Of a stretch of 47,967 nt of DNA, positions 1-9,061 are shown piece after piece (within the stretch, counting starts at the first letter, position 1; every line of letters starts with the position of its first letter). Source of the DNA: Candidatus Albibeggiatoa sp. nov. BB20 (GTDB lineage Bacteria; Pseudomonadota; Gammaproteobacteria; Beggiatoales; Beggiatoaceae); assembly GCA_016744725.1 (NCBI GenBank), contig JADGDW010000010.1, forward strand, positions 1 to 47,967, given 5' to 3'. A program made the translations under genes and the position numbers. Under the pieces are notes generated by a model that saw only the letters and a list, made by a program, of their open reading frames with translations, searched no databases and was not told the DNA's origin.

Positions 1-179
1 CAGAATTAATACATAGGCTTTTAAGTTTCATTTAAAATAATTAATTCATAACTCAAAAACCCATCGCAAAATAATAAATTTAAAGATGTACTCTTGTTTA
101 TTTTAAAACCATTGGCTTTATTAAAAACCTTAAAAATACGAAATATTATACTGTCCCTCTATTTGTGCAAAATTTTGTT

Positions 180-2105
180 ATGAAAAAAATTCAAACGATT
201 GTATTTATTACCTGCTGCTATGCGCTTTATGCTACGGCTGAAGTTAAATCTTCAGCAAACAGTATACTCATGGAACTCATGAGCTTAAGCTTAGAAAAAT
301 TATCTGAAGTTGAGGTGATTACGGTATCTTCTGCTAGCAAAAAATCGCAAACTATTATGGAAACGGCTGCCGCATCTTATGTGATCACACAGGAAGATAT
401 TCGCAGAGCGGGTATTACAAATTTGCCAGAAGCTTTACGTTTAGTACCGGGGATTCAAGTAGCACGAATTGACAGTAATAAATGGGCTATTTCTGCGCGA
501 GGATTTAATAGTCGTTTTTCTAGTAAATTACTGGTTATGATTGATGGGCGTGCAGTTTATACACCATTACGTTCAGAAGTGAATTGGGATTCTCAAGATG
601 TGTTATTAGAGGATGTTGAAAGAATTGAAGTCATTCGAGGGCCTGGAGCATCCTTATGGGGCGCAAATGCAGTCAATGGTATTATTAACGTTATTACTAA
701 ACAAACCTGTGATACACAAGGTGGATTAGTTAGCACAACAATAGGTTCAGGTGAAGAAAAAGGGGGGGTTGGTGTACGTTATGGTGGAAAACTATCTCAA
801 GGACATTATCGAGTGTATGGAAAATTACGCCAAAATGATAATTTTATGAATGCACAGGGTAATGAACAACATGAAAACTGGGGAACACAGCAAATAGGCT
901 TACGTATTGACCAATCAGCGCAAAAAGATACATGGGGTATGGAAACTGAATATTATGAAAGTCAGTATGATAGATTTGACACCAGTTCTGATAGTAATAA
1001 GCAAGTTAAAGCGACAAATTTTCATCTGTTAGGTCGTTGGAAGCGAGATTTAACTGATGGAGATATGCAATTACAAAGTTATTATACCCATACGAATAGA
1101 GATGATACTTTATACAAAGAACGTCGGGATTTAGTTGATATAGATTTTCAACATAGTATAAGAAGTTGGCAAACACATGAAATTATTTGGGGTTTAGGGT
1201 TTCGGTATACGCAAGATGATATTCAGGGAACAAAGAACGTATATTACTCACCAGAACAACGCAAAGATAGTTTATTCAGTGCATTTATACAACATGAATG
1301 GCAACTTGCTGAACAATGGCGTTTTACTTGGGGTACAAAGTTAGAACACAATAATTATACAGGCTTTGAAATACAACCTACCGTGCGGATGCTATGGTCG
1401 CCAGATCAATACCATAGTGTTTGGGGTGCGGTTTCGCGTGCAGTAAAAACCCCTTCACGGACGGATAGTGATTTTAATTTAAAAGTAGCAGGTTCAAGCA
1501 TACCTATTTATATTAATGGGAATAATGAGTTAGATTCTGAAACATTAATCGCATATGAATTAGGTTATCGCTTTCAGCCCAACTCGCATTTTTTTATAGA
1601 TTCCAGCCTGTTTTTTCATGATTATGATGATCTCATTGCTTCTGGAAACCCAAGTTTTGTACCTTACCCTGAACCTAGTTTGCATTTCTACAGTCAAAAC
1701 AATATTCAAGGGCATTCTTATGGTGCTGAACTCTCGGTACAATGGCAGGCTACAACAGATTTGAAAATAGCGTTGAAATATAATTATTTAAAAGAGCAAG
1801 AATCATTGAAAAATGAGTCATATTCAGCACAAGATCAAGCTAATTTACAAATATATTGGAATATTAGACCACAATTTACATGGGATAATAGTATTTACTA
1901 TATGGGAAATGTACAAGATACCGATATCGAAGCTTATACCCGTTGGGATACCAATTTAGGTTGGAAAATATCCAGAAGTACACACCTCAATATAGGTATA
2001 CATAATATATTGGATAAGCAACATCATGAATTTGTAACAACTTCGGGTATTGAAGCATTGGAAATACCAAGAAGTTTTTATCTAAAGCTACAATATACTT
2101 TTTAA
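180..2105 (+). CDS. TonB-dependent outer-membrane receptor
   Basis: Probable outer-membrane active transporter for an iron complex, cobalamin or another scarce ligand, energised by TonB. I start it at the ATG at 180 rather than the in-frame GTG at 165, because 180 gives a clean signal peptide (MKKIQTIVFITCCYALYATA); no strong ribosome binding site is visible for either. The plug domain covers roughly residues 40-165 and contains ITQEDIRRAGITNLPEALR, VMIDGRAVYTP and the typical VERIEVIRGPGASLWGANAV segment followed by GIINVITK. The rest is the beta-barrel, ending in the aromatic residue of YTF as expected for BAM insertion. At 641 residues it is a normal length. No partner transporter or binding protein lies beside it, so the substrate cannot be named. 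The gene is convergent with the downstream response regulator. Confidence 0.9.
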   Translation: MKKIQTIVFITCCYALYATAEVKSSANSILMELMSLSLEKLSEVEVITVSSASKKSQTIMETAAASYVITQEDIRRAGITNLPEALRLVPGIQVARIDSNKWAISARGFNSRFSSKLLVMIDGRAVYTPLRSEVNWDSQDVLLEDVERIEVIRGPGASLWGANAVNGIINVITKQTCDTQGGLVSTTIGSGEEKGGVGVRYGGKLSQGHYRVYGKLRQNDNFMNAQGNEQHENWGTQQIGLRIDQSAQKDTWGMETEYYESQYDRFDTSSDSNKQVKATNFHLLGRWKRDLTDGDMQLQSYYTHTNRDDTLYKERRDLVDIDFQHSIRSWQTHEIIWGLGFRYTQDDIQGTKNVYYSPEQRKDSLFSAFIQHEWQLAEQWRFTWGTKLEHNNYTGFEIQPTVRMLWSPDQYHSVWGAVSRAVKTPSRTDSDFNLKVAGSSIPIYINGNNELDSETLIAYELGYRFQPNSHFFIDSSLFFHDYDDLIASGNPSFVPYPEPSLHFYSQNNIQGHSYGAELSVQWQATTDLKIALKYNYLKEQESLKNESYSAQDQANLQIYWNIRPQFTWDNSIYYMGNVQDTDIEAYTRWDTNLGWKISRSTHLNIGIHNILDKQHHEFVTTSGIEALEIPRSFYLKLQYTF

Positions 2106-2150
2106 CTTACTTCTGTTCAGTTTTATAAATATCCCTATTTTCAATAGACG

Positions 2151-2175
2151 AAAAAAAACCTCTCAAGAGAGAGGT
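2151..2175 (-). terminator. Rho-independent terminator of the response regulator gene
   Basis: Read on the minus strand, ACCTCTC and GAGAGGT (2158-2164 and 2169-2175) form a 7-bp stem with a 4-nt loop, followed directly by eight T residues. It lies 29 bp past the response regulator stop. The T tract is on the minus side only, so it mainly serves that gene. Confidence 0.8.
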
Positions 2176-2203
2176 GACAAAGGGAGAATTAATTGATATA
2201 AAC

Positions 2204-2941
2204 TCACGCAATTTCAGTGCCATTAAATCTATATCCAATCCATTGCTCCTCAATAATGTATTCTGGATTTTCTGGATCAATTTCTAACTTCTCCTTTAAT
2301 TTTTTAACTGTATAACCTAAGCGTTTTTCTTCCCGTTTTGATAAATGTAAACGTTTCAACAAGCATGAAGAAATCACGATGTCTCCCGCTTCACGCATCA
2401 AAATATGCAACACTTTAGTTTCTAATGCGGAAAGAGGAATACTTTGACCACATTTGATGGCTCTTTGATGGCCAAAATCAATACTTAAATTTTCATCAAT
2501 CACAATATGTGCGGTTAAGGGATAAGCATAATGTCCAAACTTTTGTAACACTCTTTGCACTCGCGCAATTAATTCTAAAGGTTTGAATGGTTTTGTCACA
2601 ATATCATCATAAATATGTTCAAAATGATGACTTTCCGCACTTTGTCCATGCTCTCTTTGAATTAAACTAATCACGGGTAAATCACTAAATTGTTTAATGG
2701 CAATACAAAATTCATAAGCTTGAACTTCAGGTGAGTCTAAATCTACAATGGCTAAATGAGGTAAACCATGAATTTTAATTAAATCAAGTGCTTGTTCTTG
2801 ACTATTGGCTGTAAAAATTTGATAACCTAAATAATTTAATTTATTGCTAACAGATTGGACGCGCAAAGCTTCACTTTCTAACACCAGCACTCGATATTTT
2901 TGTTGTAAATAGCAGTTTTTTTCTTTTAGCAGCGACATCAT
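2204..2941 (-). CDS. OmpR/PhoB-type response regulator with altered receiver pocket
   Basis: Likely DNA-binding transcription factor of the two-component type. A receiver domain covers about residues 16-135 and a winged-helix Trans_reg_C-type domain about residues 145-242 (ending in IIEEQWIGYRFNG). In the receiver the phospho-acceptor Asp is present (LAIVDLDSP) and so is the conserved Lys (TKPFKPLELIARV). However, the acidic pair that binds Mg2+, usually DD in a VVDDE context, reads VLESE, so one Glu remains and one position is Ser. The switch Thr/Ser is plausibly Ser in LPVISLI. No histidine kinase is adjacent. Two ATGs open the frame and the true one is uncertain. Phosphorylation-independent or weakly phosphorylated action is an inference from the pocket change. 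Confidence 0.85.
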   Translation of the reverse strand: MMSLLKEKNCYLQQKYRVLVLESEALRVQSVSNKLNYLGYQIFTANSQEQALDLIKIHGLPHLAIVDLDSPEVQAYEFCIAIKQFSDLPVISLIQREHGQSAESHHFEHIYDDIVTKPFKPLELIARVQRVLQKFGHYAYPLTAHIVIDENLSIDFGHQRAIKCGQSIPLSALETKVLHILMREAGDIVISSCLLKRLHLSKREEKRLGYTVKKLKEKLEIDPENPEYIIEEQWIGYRFNGTEIA

Positions 2942-3264
2942 TTTTTTCTACTTATGTTTAGACTTTATACAATTAAGTCAAAATTTATACCACTTAATAT
3001 ATTTTTATTTTATTCAATTATTTAACCTAGATTTGTTGTTTTTAACTGCATTGATTCCAACAAGCCCTATTCCTCACAAATTGCTTGTCTAGCGGCTTAA
3101 CATGAGTAATACCAGAGATTAGTAGGATATTATGTGGGCAGTTTTTTGACAGATTTATCATAAGATGCGTCCTAATTTAAACAGGGATGTGCTTGCAAAG
3201 TAGCTCTTAATCGCCAAGATGGTTATAATCTGTTACAAAGAGTTTGCCTAAAGGATATATGTTG
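2942..3264. other. Divergent intergenic region (323 bp)
   Basis: AT-rich gap between the response regulator (minus) and the yciK-like gene (plus), and thus the likely site of both promoters. A perfect TATAAT lies at 3224-3229, about 41 bp before the yciK-like ATG, but no good -35 hexamer sits 16-18 bp upstream. No ORF, repeat or RNA was recognised. Confidence 0.5.
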
Positions 3265-4002
3265 ATGGATTACAGACCGCGTGATAATTTACTTCAAGAT
3301 AAACTTATTCTCATCACAGGCGCAGGTGCGGGCATTGGACGTGCTGCGGCGAAATCATTTGCTGAGCATGGTGCAACAGTCGTTTTGCTTGGTCGCACGA
3401 TTAAAAAACTAGAACATGTTTATGATGAAATTGAGCAAGCAGGCTCACCACAACCTGCAATCTATCCAATGAATTTGGAAGGCGCAAGCCCTAAAGATTA
3501 TGAAGATTTAGCTGATACTTTAGAAAAAGAATTTGGCCGATTAGATGGTTTATTACACAACGCATCATTATTGGGTGTTTTAACCCCGATTGAACAATAT
3601 GATGTTAATTTGTGGCATCAAGTCATGCAAGTGAACTTAAATGCACCGTTTATGCTCACTCAAGCCTGTTTGCCATTATTAAAACAATCTGACAGCAGTT
3701 CAGTTGTATTTACTTCATCAGGAGTTGGACGTAAAGCCCGTGCTTATTGGGGAGCGTATGCGGTGTCAAAGTTTGGTAATGAAGGATTAATGCAGGTTCT
3801 AGCGGATGAATTGGAAAATACTAATATTCGGGTGAACAGTATTAACCCAGGGAAAACCCGTACTACGATGCGTGCGGCGGCTTATCCTGCTGAAGACCCA
3901 AACACATTAAAAACGCCTGAAGAAATCATGTCAATGTATTTATATTTATTTGGCGAGGATAGTAAGGAAATCAATGGACAAGCATTTAGTGCTCAAGCTT
4001 AA
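3265..4002 (+). CDS. yciK: YciK-like short-chain dehydrogenase/reductase
   Basis: NAD(P)-dependent oxidoreductase of the SDR superfamily, closest in appearance to E. coli YciK, whose substrate is not established. The ATG at 3265 is chosen because it gives MDYRPRDNLLQDKLILITGA, matching the YciK N-terminus in form, and because AAGGA at 3251-3255 is 9 nt upstream; a TTG at 3244 and an ATG at 3259 are also in frame. The Rossmann glycine motif is TGAGAGIG, the usual NNAG region reads HNASLLG, and the catalytic YxxxK is YAVSK, preceded by the Ser of VFTSSGVG. The length of 245 residues fits. It stands alone, 263 bp ahead of the MBL-fold gene. Confidence 0.85.
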   Translation: MDYRPRDNLLQDKLILITGAGAGIGRAAAKSFAEHGATVVLLGRTIKKLEHVYDEIEQAGSPQPAIYPMNLEGASPKDYEDLADTLEKEFGRLDGLLHNASLLGVLTPIEQYDVNLWHQVMQVNLNAPFMLTQACLPLLKQSDSSSVVFTSSGVGRKARAYWGAYAVSKFGNEGLMQVLADELENTNIRVNSINPGKTRTTMRAAAYPAEDPNTLKTPEEIMSMYLYLFGEDSKEINGQAFSAQA

Positions 4003-4265
4003 TAGTTCATTTATTAATTAAAATCATTGTAAAACACATGACTTTTGCCACGCTGGCTTGTAAAATGCTCCCTAGGTTTTCAAAACAAAGCTGTCATAGA
4101 ACTTGAATAGCGATAGGTTACATAGATAAGGCTTTTGTGTTAAAGTTTTGCACCCTGCCTTAGATTTGGGGATTTTGTTTATAAGTCAGTCGATTGCATT
4201 GAACAATGTGATTTAAGGGCGACCTTTTATAACACGCAACCTCTTGCTATTCGTTGGACGTTAAT

Positions 4266-5363
4266 ATGAAAATAACTGCTATCGGTGTCAACGCAGCCTT
4301 TTCCACAGGTGTATTTGAAGATGTCATCTCCACAGAAGATGCCTTACAATTAATGTTAGAGCTTGCGCGCTCGCCTCGCTTTCAGGATTTATCAGAGGAA
4401 GAATTATTAACACATATAAAGCAGTACGCGAAACGTCTTTATAATCCAAAATGGCAATCTAATTTTTTGCTTGAATTTGATATGCCAAGCAAGCGCGGCA
4501 ATGGCCCTTATCGTTTATTACTCGATGTAGGTGGCGATGTGCGTCATGCTTTAAAAGCTTTGGGTCTATCTTCTAGTGATATTGACGGCATTTATATTTC
4601 ACATCCCCATAACGATCATATTGGTGGTGTTGAGTATATGGCACTGACGACTTTATTTAACCCGTTTTATACTAAAGAGAAAAAACAGTGGTTAGGTAAT
4701 CAGTTCATTGCCGACAAATTATTTTTAGAATATACCACGTGGCCAAATCCGCCAAAAAATACCAAACCCGATTTATTTATTCATCGCAAAGTATTAGAGC
4801 CTTTAACCCGTGCAGTAAGCCCCGGTTTAGACACAGTGCAAGGCGTGCCTGATGTCTGTTTAGAAACTTATTTCGATTTGCATTTAGTTGGTAAACAGGA
4901 GAATGGCAAAACCATCACTCATGTATTCCAAGATGGTGATGAAACATGGACGATGAAGCCCGTGTTTGCGATGCACGTGATTTCCAGTTCTGAAGAAATG
5001 CCAAGTTATGGGATTAATTTTGAGTATTCTGGTGGGTATAATGTCCTAATGCCAACAGATATACAATTTATGATTCCGCAGCAATTAGATGCACATTATC
5101 GTAAAGCTGATTGTATTTATATGGATTGTGAAACCAGCCCATTTGCCTCAGGCGTACATCCACATGTTTCTGATTTAGTTAAGAATCTATCTACTGAAAT
5201 TCAGAAAAAATGCTTGCTTTATCATTATGATGGTTATCCTGATGTACCAGATAATATGTTTTTAGGCATTTTGGAAGCGGGTGATTCACATACTTATCCA
5301 CCTGAAGGGTTTGAGCCAAGGTATCGTATTAATAATAATCCAAATAATGACATGAATGGATGA
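4266..5363 (+). CDS. MBL-fold metallohydrolase
   Basis: Metallo-beta-lactamase-fold hydrolase of unknown substrate. The metal site is clear: HPHNDHIGG (an HxHxDH signature) near residue 120, an Asp in the MPTDIQFM region, a YMDCETSPF segment and a late His in LLYHYDGYP. The overall arrangement resembles the RNase Z/cyclic-nucleotide phosphodiesterase-like branch more than class B beta-lactamases or glyoxalase II. It is cytoplasmic, since no signal peptide is seen. The start is placed at ATG 4266, because the TTG at 4254 has no better ribosome binding site. The gene is monocistronic and ends at a strong hairpin. The 263-bp gap upstream (4003-4265) shows no recognisable gene and no convincing promoter. 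Confidence 0.8.
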   Translation: MKITAIGVNAAFSTGVFEDVISTEDALQLMLELARSPRFQDLSEEELLTHIKQYAKRLYNPKWQSNFLLEFDMPSKRGNGPYRLLLDVGGDVRHALKALGLSSSDIDGIYISHPHNDHIGGVEYMALTTLFNPFYTKEKKQWLGNQFIADKLFLEYTTWPNPPKNTKPDLFIHRKVLEPLTRAVSPGLDTVQGVPDVCLETYFDLHLVGKQENGKTITHVFQDGDETWTMKPVFAMHVISSSEEMPSYGINFEYSGGYNVLMPTDIQFMIPQQLDAHYRKADCIYMDCETSPFASGVHPHVSDLVKNLSTEIQKKCLLYHYDGYPDVPDNMFLGILEAGDSHTYPPEGFEPRYRINNNPNNDMNG

Positions 5364-5364
5364 T

Positions 5365-5403
5365 AACTTAATGTAGACTTGAGTGTTCTACATTAAGTTT
5401 TAA
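5365..5403 (+). terminator. Terminator between the MBL gene and folK
   Basis: A perfect 13-bp inverted repeat, AACTTAATGTAGA (5365-5377) and its complement (5387-5399), with a 9-nt loop, overlaps the end of the MBL-fold gene region and is followed by a short T run. It can fold on either strand between two convergent genes; the T run favours the plus strand. Confidence 0.8.
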
Positions 5404-5408
5404 TATGA

Positions 5409-5900
5409 TTAGCCTAACTCAAATTCAATAATCCATAATGGCTGTTTGCTTTTATCATAAGCCTGCCATAAATCTTTGTAAGCTTGCTTTGATTGCGGGT
5501 GAGCTGCATCAGGTGCAATTTCAGCTAATGGCTGTAATACAAACGCATATTTTTCAATTTCATCGCGAGGAATCTCTAGCGACTGCTCCTTGATAATCCA
5601 ATCATCGTACAGCAATAAATCCAAATCTAAGGTTCGAGCCGAAAATTTAGCGGTATTACGTTCTCGCTGATTATCATGCTCTATTTGACGCAAGGTTTGT
5701 TGAATGTGTTGAGGTGTGTCATTTGTTTGAGCACCAACCACTAAGTTATAAAAATTATCCCCTTCAAACCCAACAGCTTCGCTTTCATACACGGAAGAGA
5801 CTTGCAATTGACCATATTGCTGACGCAGCGCTTTAATACTATTTCTAATATATTTTTTAGGGTCAATATTACTGCCAATACTAATATAAATCTGAGCCAT
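5409..5900 (-). CDS. folK: 6-hydroxymethyl-7,8-dihydropterin pyrophosphokinase (HPPK)
   Basis: Transfers pyrophosphate from ATP to 6-hydroxymethyl-dihydropterin in folate synthesis; cytoplasmic. The N-terminal YISIGSNI strand and the HPPK signature ARTLDLDLLLYDD (Mg2+-binding aspartates) near residue 90 are present, and IPRDEIEKYAFVLQPLAEIAP matches the usual C-terminal substrate-binding segment. At 163 residues it is of standard length. It is the second gene of a folB-folK pair: the folB stop TAA and this ATG overlap by one base (TAATG), which suggests translational coupling. Confidence 0.95.
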   Translation of the reverse strand: MAQIYISIGSNIDPKKYIRNSIKALRQQYGQLQVSSVYESEAVGFEGDNFYNLVVGAQTNDTPQHIQQTLRQIEHDNQRERNTAKFSARTLDLDLLLYDDWIIKEQSLEIPRDEIEKYAFVLQPLAEIAPDAAHPQSKQAYKDLWQAYDKSKQPLWIIEFELG

Positions 5901-6256
5901 TAAGATTTAGTCCCTCTTTCGATAATAATTCCAACATCGCGTGCACCTCTTAAAGCACCCCGTTTATTCAGTTGTACTCTAACCCAAGGAACAGAAAATT
6001 CAGTCAAAATAATTTCTGCAACTTGTTCAATCAGTTTTTCAACCAATTGGAAGTCACTACTACTCACAAAGTCAATGAGACGTTTAGCAACCGCTTTGTA
6101 GTTTAAGGTATGCTCAATACTATCAGTGGCAGCCGCTTTGCTAATGTCAGTCGCCATTTCAATATCAAATACCACTGTTTGCTTGATTTGCCGTTCCCAG
6201 CCATAAATACCAATAACAGTATCGATCTTAAGTTCTCGAATATAAATAATATCCAT
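5900..6256 (-). CDS. folB: Dihydroneopterin aldolase
   Basis: Converts 7,8-dihydroneopterin to 6-hydroxymethyl-dihydropterin and glycolaldehyde, the step just before FolK. At 118 residues it is a typical single-domain octameric T-fold enzyme. Visible marks are IRELKIDTVIGIYGWERQI with the pterin-binding Glu, and the C-terminal NKRGALRGARDVGIII with the catalytic Lys. It is the first gene of the folB-folK pair on the minus strand and overlaps folK by one base. It is divergent from the fumarase gene. Confidence 0.95.
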   Translation of the reverse strand: MDIIYIRELKIDTVIGIYGWERQIKQTVVFDIEMATDISKAAATDSIEHTLNYKAVAKRLIDFVSSSDFQLVEKLIEQVAEIILTEFSVPWVRVQLNKRGALRGARDVGIIIERGTKS

Positions 6257-6576
6257 AGTTCACCTTGTGCAGAATGAGGCAGCAAGTGTTATTTAAAACA
6301 CGCATTATAGGGGGGTTATGAGAATGAATAAAGTAATATAGTCAGTTTAAGCTAAAAGGGGAACAGCATAAACCGTGCACTATTTATTGAAAACAGGGTC
6401 ATTTACAATAGTGGGGATTATTATTGATTTGCTCTAGCTTGAAAAACTTTAAATAATGAGCGGTTCATTATCGAAAAACCTTAAAACACAAGTCTTGCTA
6501 CATTTTTTATGAGTTACTTGGTAAAATGAATGTGCCTATTTAAATTATTTATGCTAACTAATTGAGATTGATAAAT
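6257..6576. other. Divergent folB/fumarase intergenic region (320 bp)
   Basis: No ORF recognised. It probably carries the promoters of folB (minus) and the fumarase (plus). A short AATATAGTCA string near 6339 resembles the tip of the dispersed TATAGTC element found elsewhere in this window, but similarity does not extend further. Confidence 0.45.
6529..6537 (+). promoter_or_regulatory. Candidate extended -10 promoter of fumarase
   Basis: TGGTAAAAT matches the extended -10 form TGnTATAAT at all but one base, about 40 bp before the fumarase ATG. No -35 of quality is present, which is acceptable for extended -10 promoters. Sequence match only. Confidence 0.35.
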
Positions 6577-8091
6577 ATGACCGTCATTCGTGAAGCAGAT
6601 TTCATTCAAAGTATTGCTGATGCTTTCCAGTTTATTTCTTATTATCACCCTACCGATTATATTCAAGCCTTAGCTAAAGCTTATGAAGCGGAGCAATCAC
6701 CTGCTGCAAAAGATGCAATGGCGCAAATTTTAGTCAATTCACGGATGTGTGCAGAAGGTAAACGCCCTATCTGTCAGGACACAGGTATTGCAATGGTGTT
6801 ACTCAAAGTGGGTATGCAAGTGCAATGGGACAGTAAAATGACCGTGACTGAAATGGCCAACGAAGGTGTACGCCAAGCGTATATGAATCCTGATAATAAA
6901 TTGCGGGCTTCAATTTTGACTGATCCTGCAGGTGCTCGTAAAAACACCAAAGACAATACCCCAGCCGTGGTGCATGTTGAATTGGTCGAAGGTGATAAAG
7001 TTGAAGTCAACGTTGCGGCAAAAGGTGGCGGCTCTGAAAATAAAACCAAATTTGTGATGTTAAATCCAAGTGATAGCATTGTGGATTGGGTATTGAAAAC
7101 TGTACCGACGATGGGTGCGGGTTGGTGTCCACCGGGGATTTTAGGTCTTGGTATTGGTGGTACAGCGGAAAAAGCCATGTTATTGGCCAAAGAATCCTTA
7201 ATGGGACATGTCGACATTCATGAATTACAAAAACGCGGTGCAAGCAATCGGGTTGAAGAATTACGTTTAGAGTTATTTGAAAAAGTGAACGCTTTAGGCA
7301 TTGGTGCACAAGGTTTAGGCGGTTTAACCACGATTTTAGACGTGAAAATTTTAGATTATCCAACTCATGCGGCATCTCTTCCAGTGGCGATGATTCCTAA
7401 CTGTGCAGCGACTCGTCATACGCATTTCACATTGGATGGTTCTGGTGCAGCAGTTTTAACCCCACCAAAAATTGAAGATTATCCCGCCGTGACTTGGGAA
7501 GCTGGCAGCGATACCAAGCGGATTGATTTAAACACGATGACAGCAGAAGACGTGGCAAGCTGGAAACCGGGTGAACGTTTATTACTCAATGGTAAATTAT
7601 TAACAGGTCGTGACGCAGCGCATAAACGCATCCAAGACATGTTAGCCAATGGTGAACAGCTTCCTGTTGATTTCAAAAATCGCTTTATTTATTACGTAGG
7701 CCCTGTTGACGCGATACGTGATGAAGTGGTTGGCCCTGCTGGTCCTACAACCGCAACCCGTATGGATAAATTCACTGATATGATGTTAGAAAAAACAGGC
7801 ATCATCGGTATGGTGGGCAAGGCAGAACGCGGCGCAATTGCGATTGAAGCGATTAAGAATCACAAAGCGGTTTATTTAATGGCTGTTGGTGGTGCGGCGT
7901 ATTTGGTATCAAAAGCGATTAAAGGGGCTAAAATCGTTGGTTTTGAAGATTTGGGCATGGAAGCGATTCACGAGTTTGAAGTAGAAGATATGCCTGTCAC
8001 GGTTGCGGTAGATTCTACAGGTGATTCTGTACATCAATCTGCACCAAAAGAATGGCAAGCGAAAATCGGTAAAATTCCTGTCGTGAGTTAA
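6577..8091 (+). CDS. fumA: Class I fumarate hydratase (iron-sulfur)
   Basis: Reversible hydration of fumarate to malate in the TCA cycle, using an oxygen-sensitive [4Fe-4S] cluster. The protein is a single 504-residue chain with the alpha-like half (MTVIREADFIQSIADAFQFI, RMCAEGKRPICQDTGIA, GAGWCPPGILGLGIGG, NCAATRHTHF) and the C-terminal beta-like half (GPVDAIRDEVVGPAGPTTATRMD, GKAERG). The cluster cysteines are plausibly those in CQDTG, GAGWCPPG and PNCAAT. The ATG at 6577 matches the family N-terminus; a TTG at 6562 is in frame but less likely. It is monocistronic. Confidence 0.95.
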   Translation: MTVIREADFIQSIADAFQFISYYHPTDYIQALAKAYEAEQSPAAKDAMAQILVNSRMCAEGKRPICQDTGIAMVLLKVGMQVQWDSKMTVTEMANEGVRQAYMNPDNKLRASILTDPAGARKNTKDNTPAVVHVELVEGDKVEVNVAAKGGGSENKTKFVMLNPSDSIVDWVLKTVPTMGAGWCPPGILGLGIGGTAEKAMLLAKESLMGHVDIHELQKRGASNRVEELRLELFEKVNALGIGAQGLGGLTTILDVKILDYPTHAASLPVAMIPNCAATRHTHFTLDGSGAAVLTPPKIEDYPAVTWEAGSDTKRIDLNTMTAEDVASWKPGERLLLNGKLLTGRDAAHKRIQDMLANGEQLPVDFKNRFIYYVGPVDAIRDEVVGPAGPTTATRMDKFTDMMLEKTGIIGMVGKAERGAIAIEAIKNHKAVYLMAVGGAAYLVSKAIKGAKIVGFEDLGMEAIHEFEVEDMPVTVAVDSTGDSVHQSAPKEWQAKIGKIPVVS

Positions 8092-8167
8092 TAAGAATCT
8101 AAAATTGGGGGTGTCAATTAGTGTGGCACTCCTCCTTAAGGCTATACAAATAGCACTATTTATTTGT

Positions 8168-9061
8168 TCATTGTGATGGAGATATTTGAATAGAGGCAAT
8201 AATAAACAAAATGATAAGCACAGTAATTTCCCATTCAATAGGAATAATTATATTTATTTGTTTATGAAACCATTCTCGTGAAGGTGGCAATACTAAAAAA
8301 CTCATACAATTAAATATTAATCCAGTAACTATATTGTTTTCAAATATAAAGGCAACTCCTGATAGTAAAAATAAAATACCAAATATCCAACCCAAAATGA
8401 GAAAAATATAATCTACCCATGTTTTGTGTTGAATGATCTTAATGTCTAGTAACATAGAGTGTTTATATTTCTTGTCATAGTCTCCATCTGGATAAAATGC
8501 ATTCAATAGTTTTTTTCCATCAAATGAATCTAAAGGAACAAGCTCATTATTTTGGCACTGGCAACAGATTCTATCTATCGATGTAACAAGTTGTATTGTG
8601 CGTATAAATAGAAAAACTATAAGTGCTAGCCATATTAGCAGATTTAGGAAGAGTAAAATTAAACCTGGAAAAAAAGCCAATACCCAAAATATAAATATAC
8701 TGAAGGGTTTTCCACCCAATTTATACTGTCCTTTTCCTTTATAGCCACACTTAGAACAAATCAATTCAACACCTTTAGTCTGAATAATAACTTCTCGGCT
8801 TTTTACTTGTTTTTCATCATAACCCCTACGTAAATCAGGATTAGATAAAATACTGTACGCTTTCTTGGTTTTTTGGATACGAAGCTGGGCAGCTTGCTTT
8901 AATTGTTCGGTAGAAGCATCATCTTTAAGACCTAAAAACAGATAATGCTTTTTTTGTACAGCAAGTTTAACTTTATTAATTTGAACTTGAGCCGCTCGCT
9001 TAATTTGAGCTTGCTCAATGTCTTGCTTAACACCTAGTATTTTATATAAAGATGGCTTCAT
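8168..9061 (-). CDS. J-domain-like multi-pass membrane protein with two CxxC motifs
   Basis: Unrecognised membrane protein of 297 residues from the ATG at 9061 (a GTG at 9064 is also in frame). Residues 1-90 hold two stretches that each look like half of a J-domain: SLYKILGVKQDIEQAQIKRA, then HYLFLGLKDDASTEQLKQAA continuing into AYSILSNPDLRRGYDEKQ. The HPD motif that stimulates DnaK is missing. CSKC (about 102-105) and CCQC (about 166-169) could form a zinc site flanking a long hydrophobic stretch (about 120-155). Further membrane segments lie near 217-242, 248-262 and 278-295. Function is unknown; a membrane-tethered J-like protein that does not activate Hsp70 is one reading. Its start overlaps the stop of a 29-codon ORF (TGATG). 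It looks like accessory DNA. Confidence 0.7.
   Translation of the reverse strand: MKPSLYKILGVKQDIEQAQIKRAAQVQINKVKLAVQKKHYLFLGLKDDASTEQLKQAAQLRIQKTKKAYSILSNPDLRRGYDEKQVKSREVIIQTKGVELICSKCGYKGKGQYKLGGKPFSIFIFWVLAFFPGLILLFLNLLIWLALIVFLFIRTIQLVTSIDRICCQCQNNELVPLDSFDGKKLLNAFYPDGDYDKKYKHSMLLDIKIIQHKTWVDYIFLILGWIFGILFLLSGVAFIFENNIVTGLIFNCMSFLVLPPSREWFHKQINIIIPIEWEITVLIILFIIASIQISPSQ

Noticed and set aside
6337..6350. Fourth copy of the TATAGTC element upstream of fumarase
   Set aside because: Only about 10 bases match one tip; the palindromes and other end are absent.
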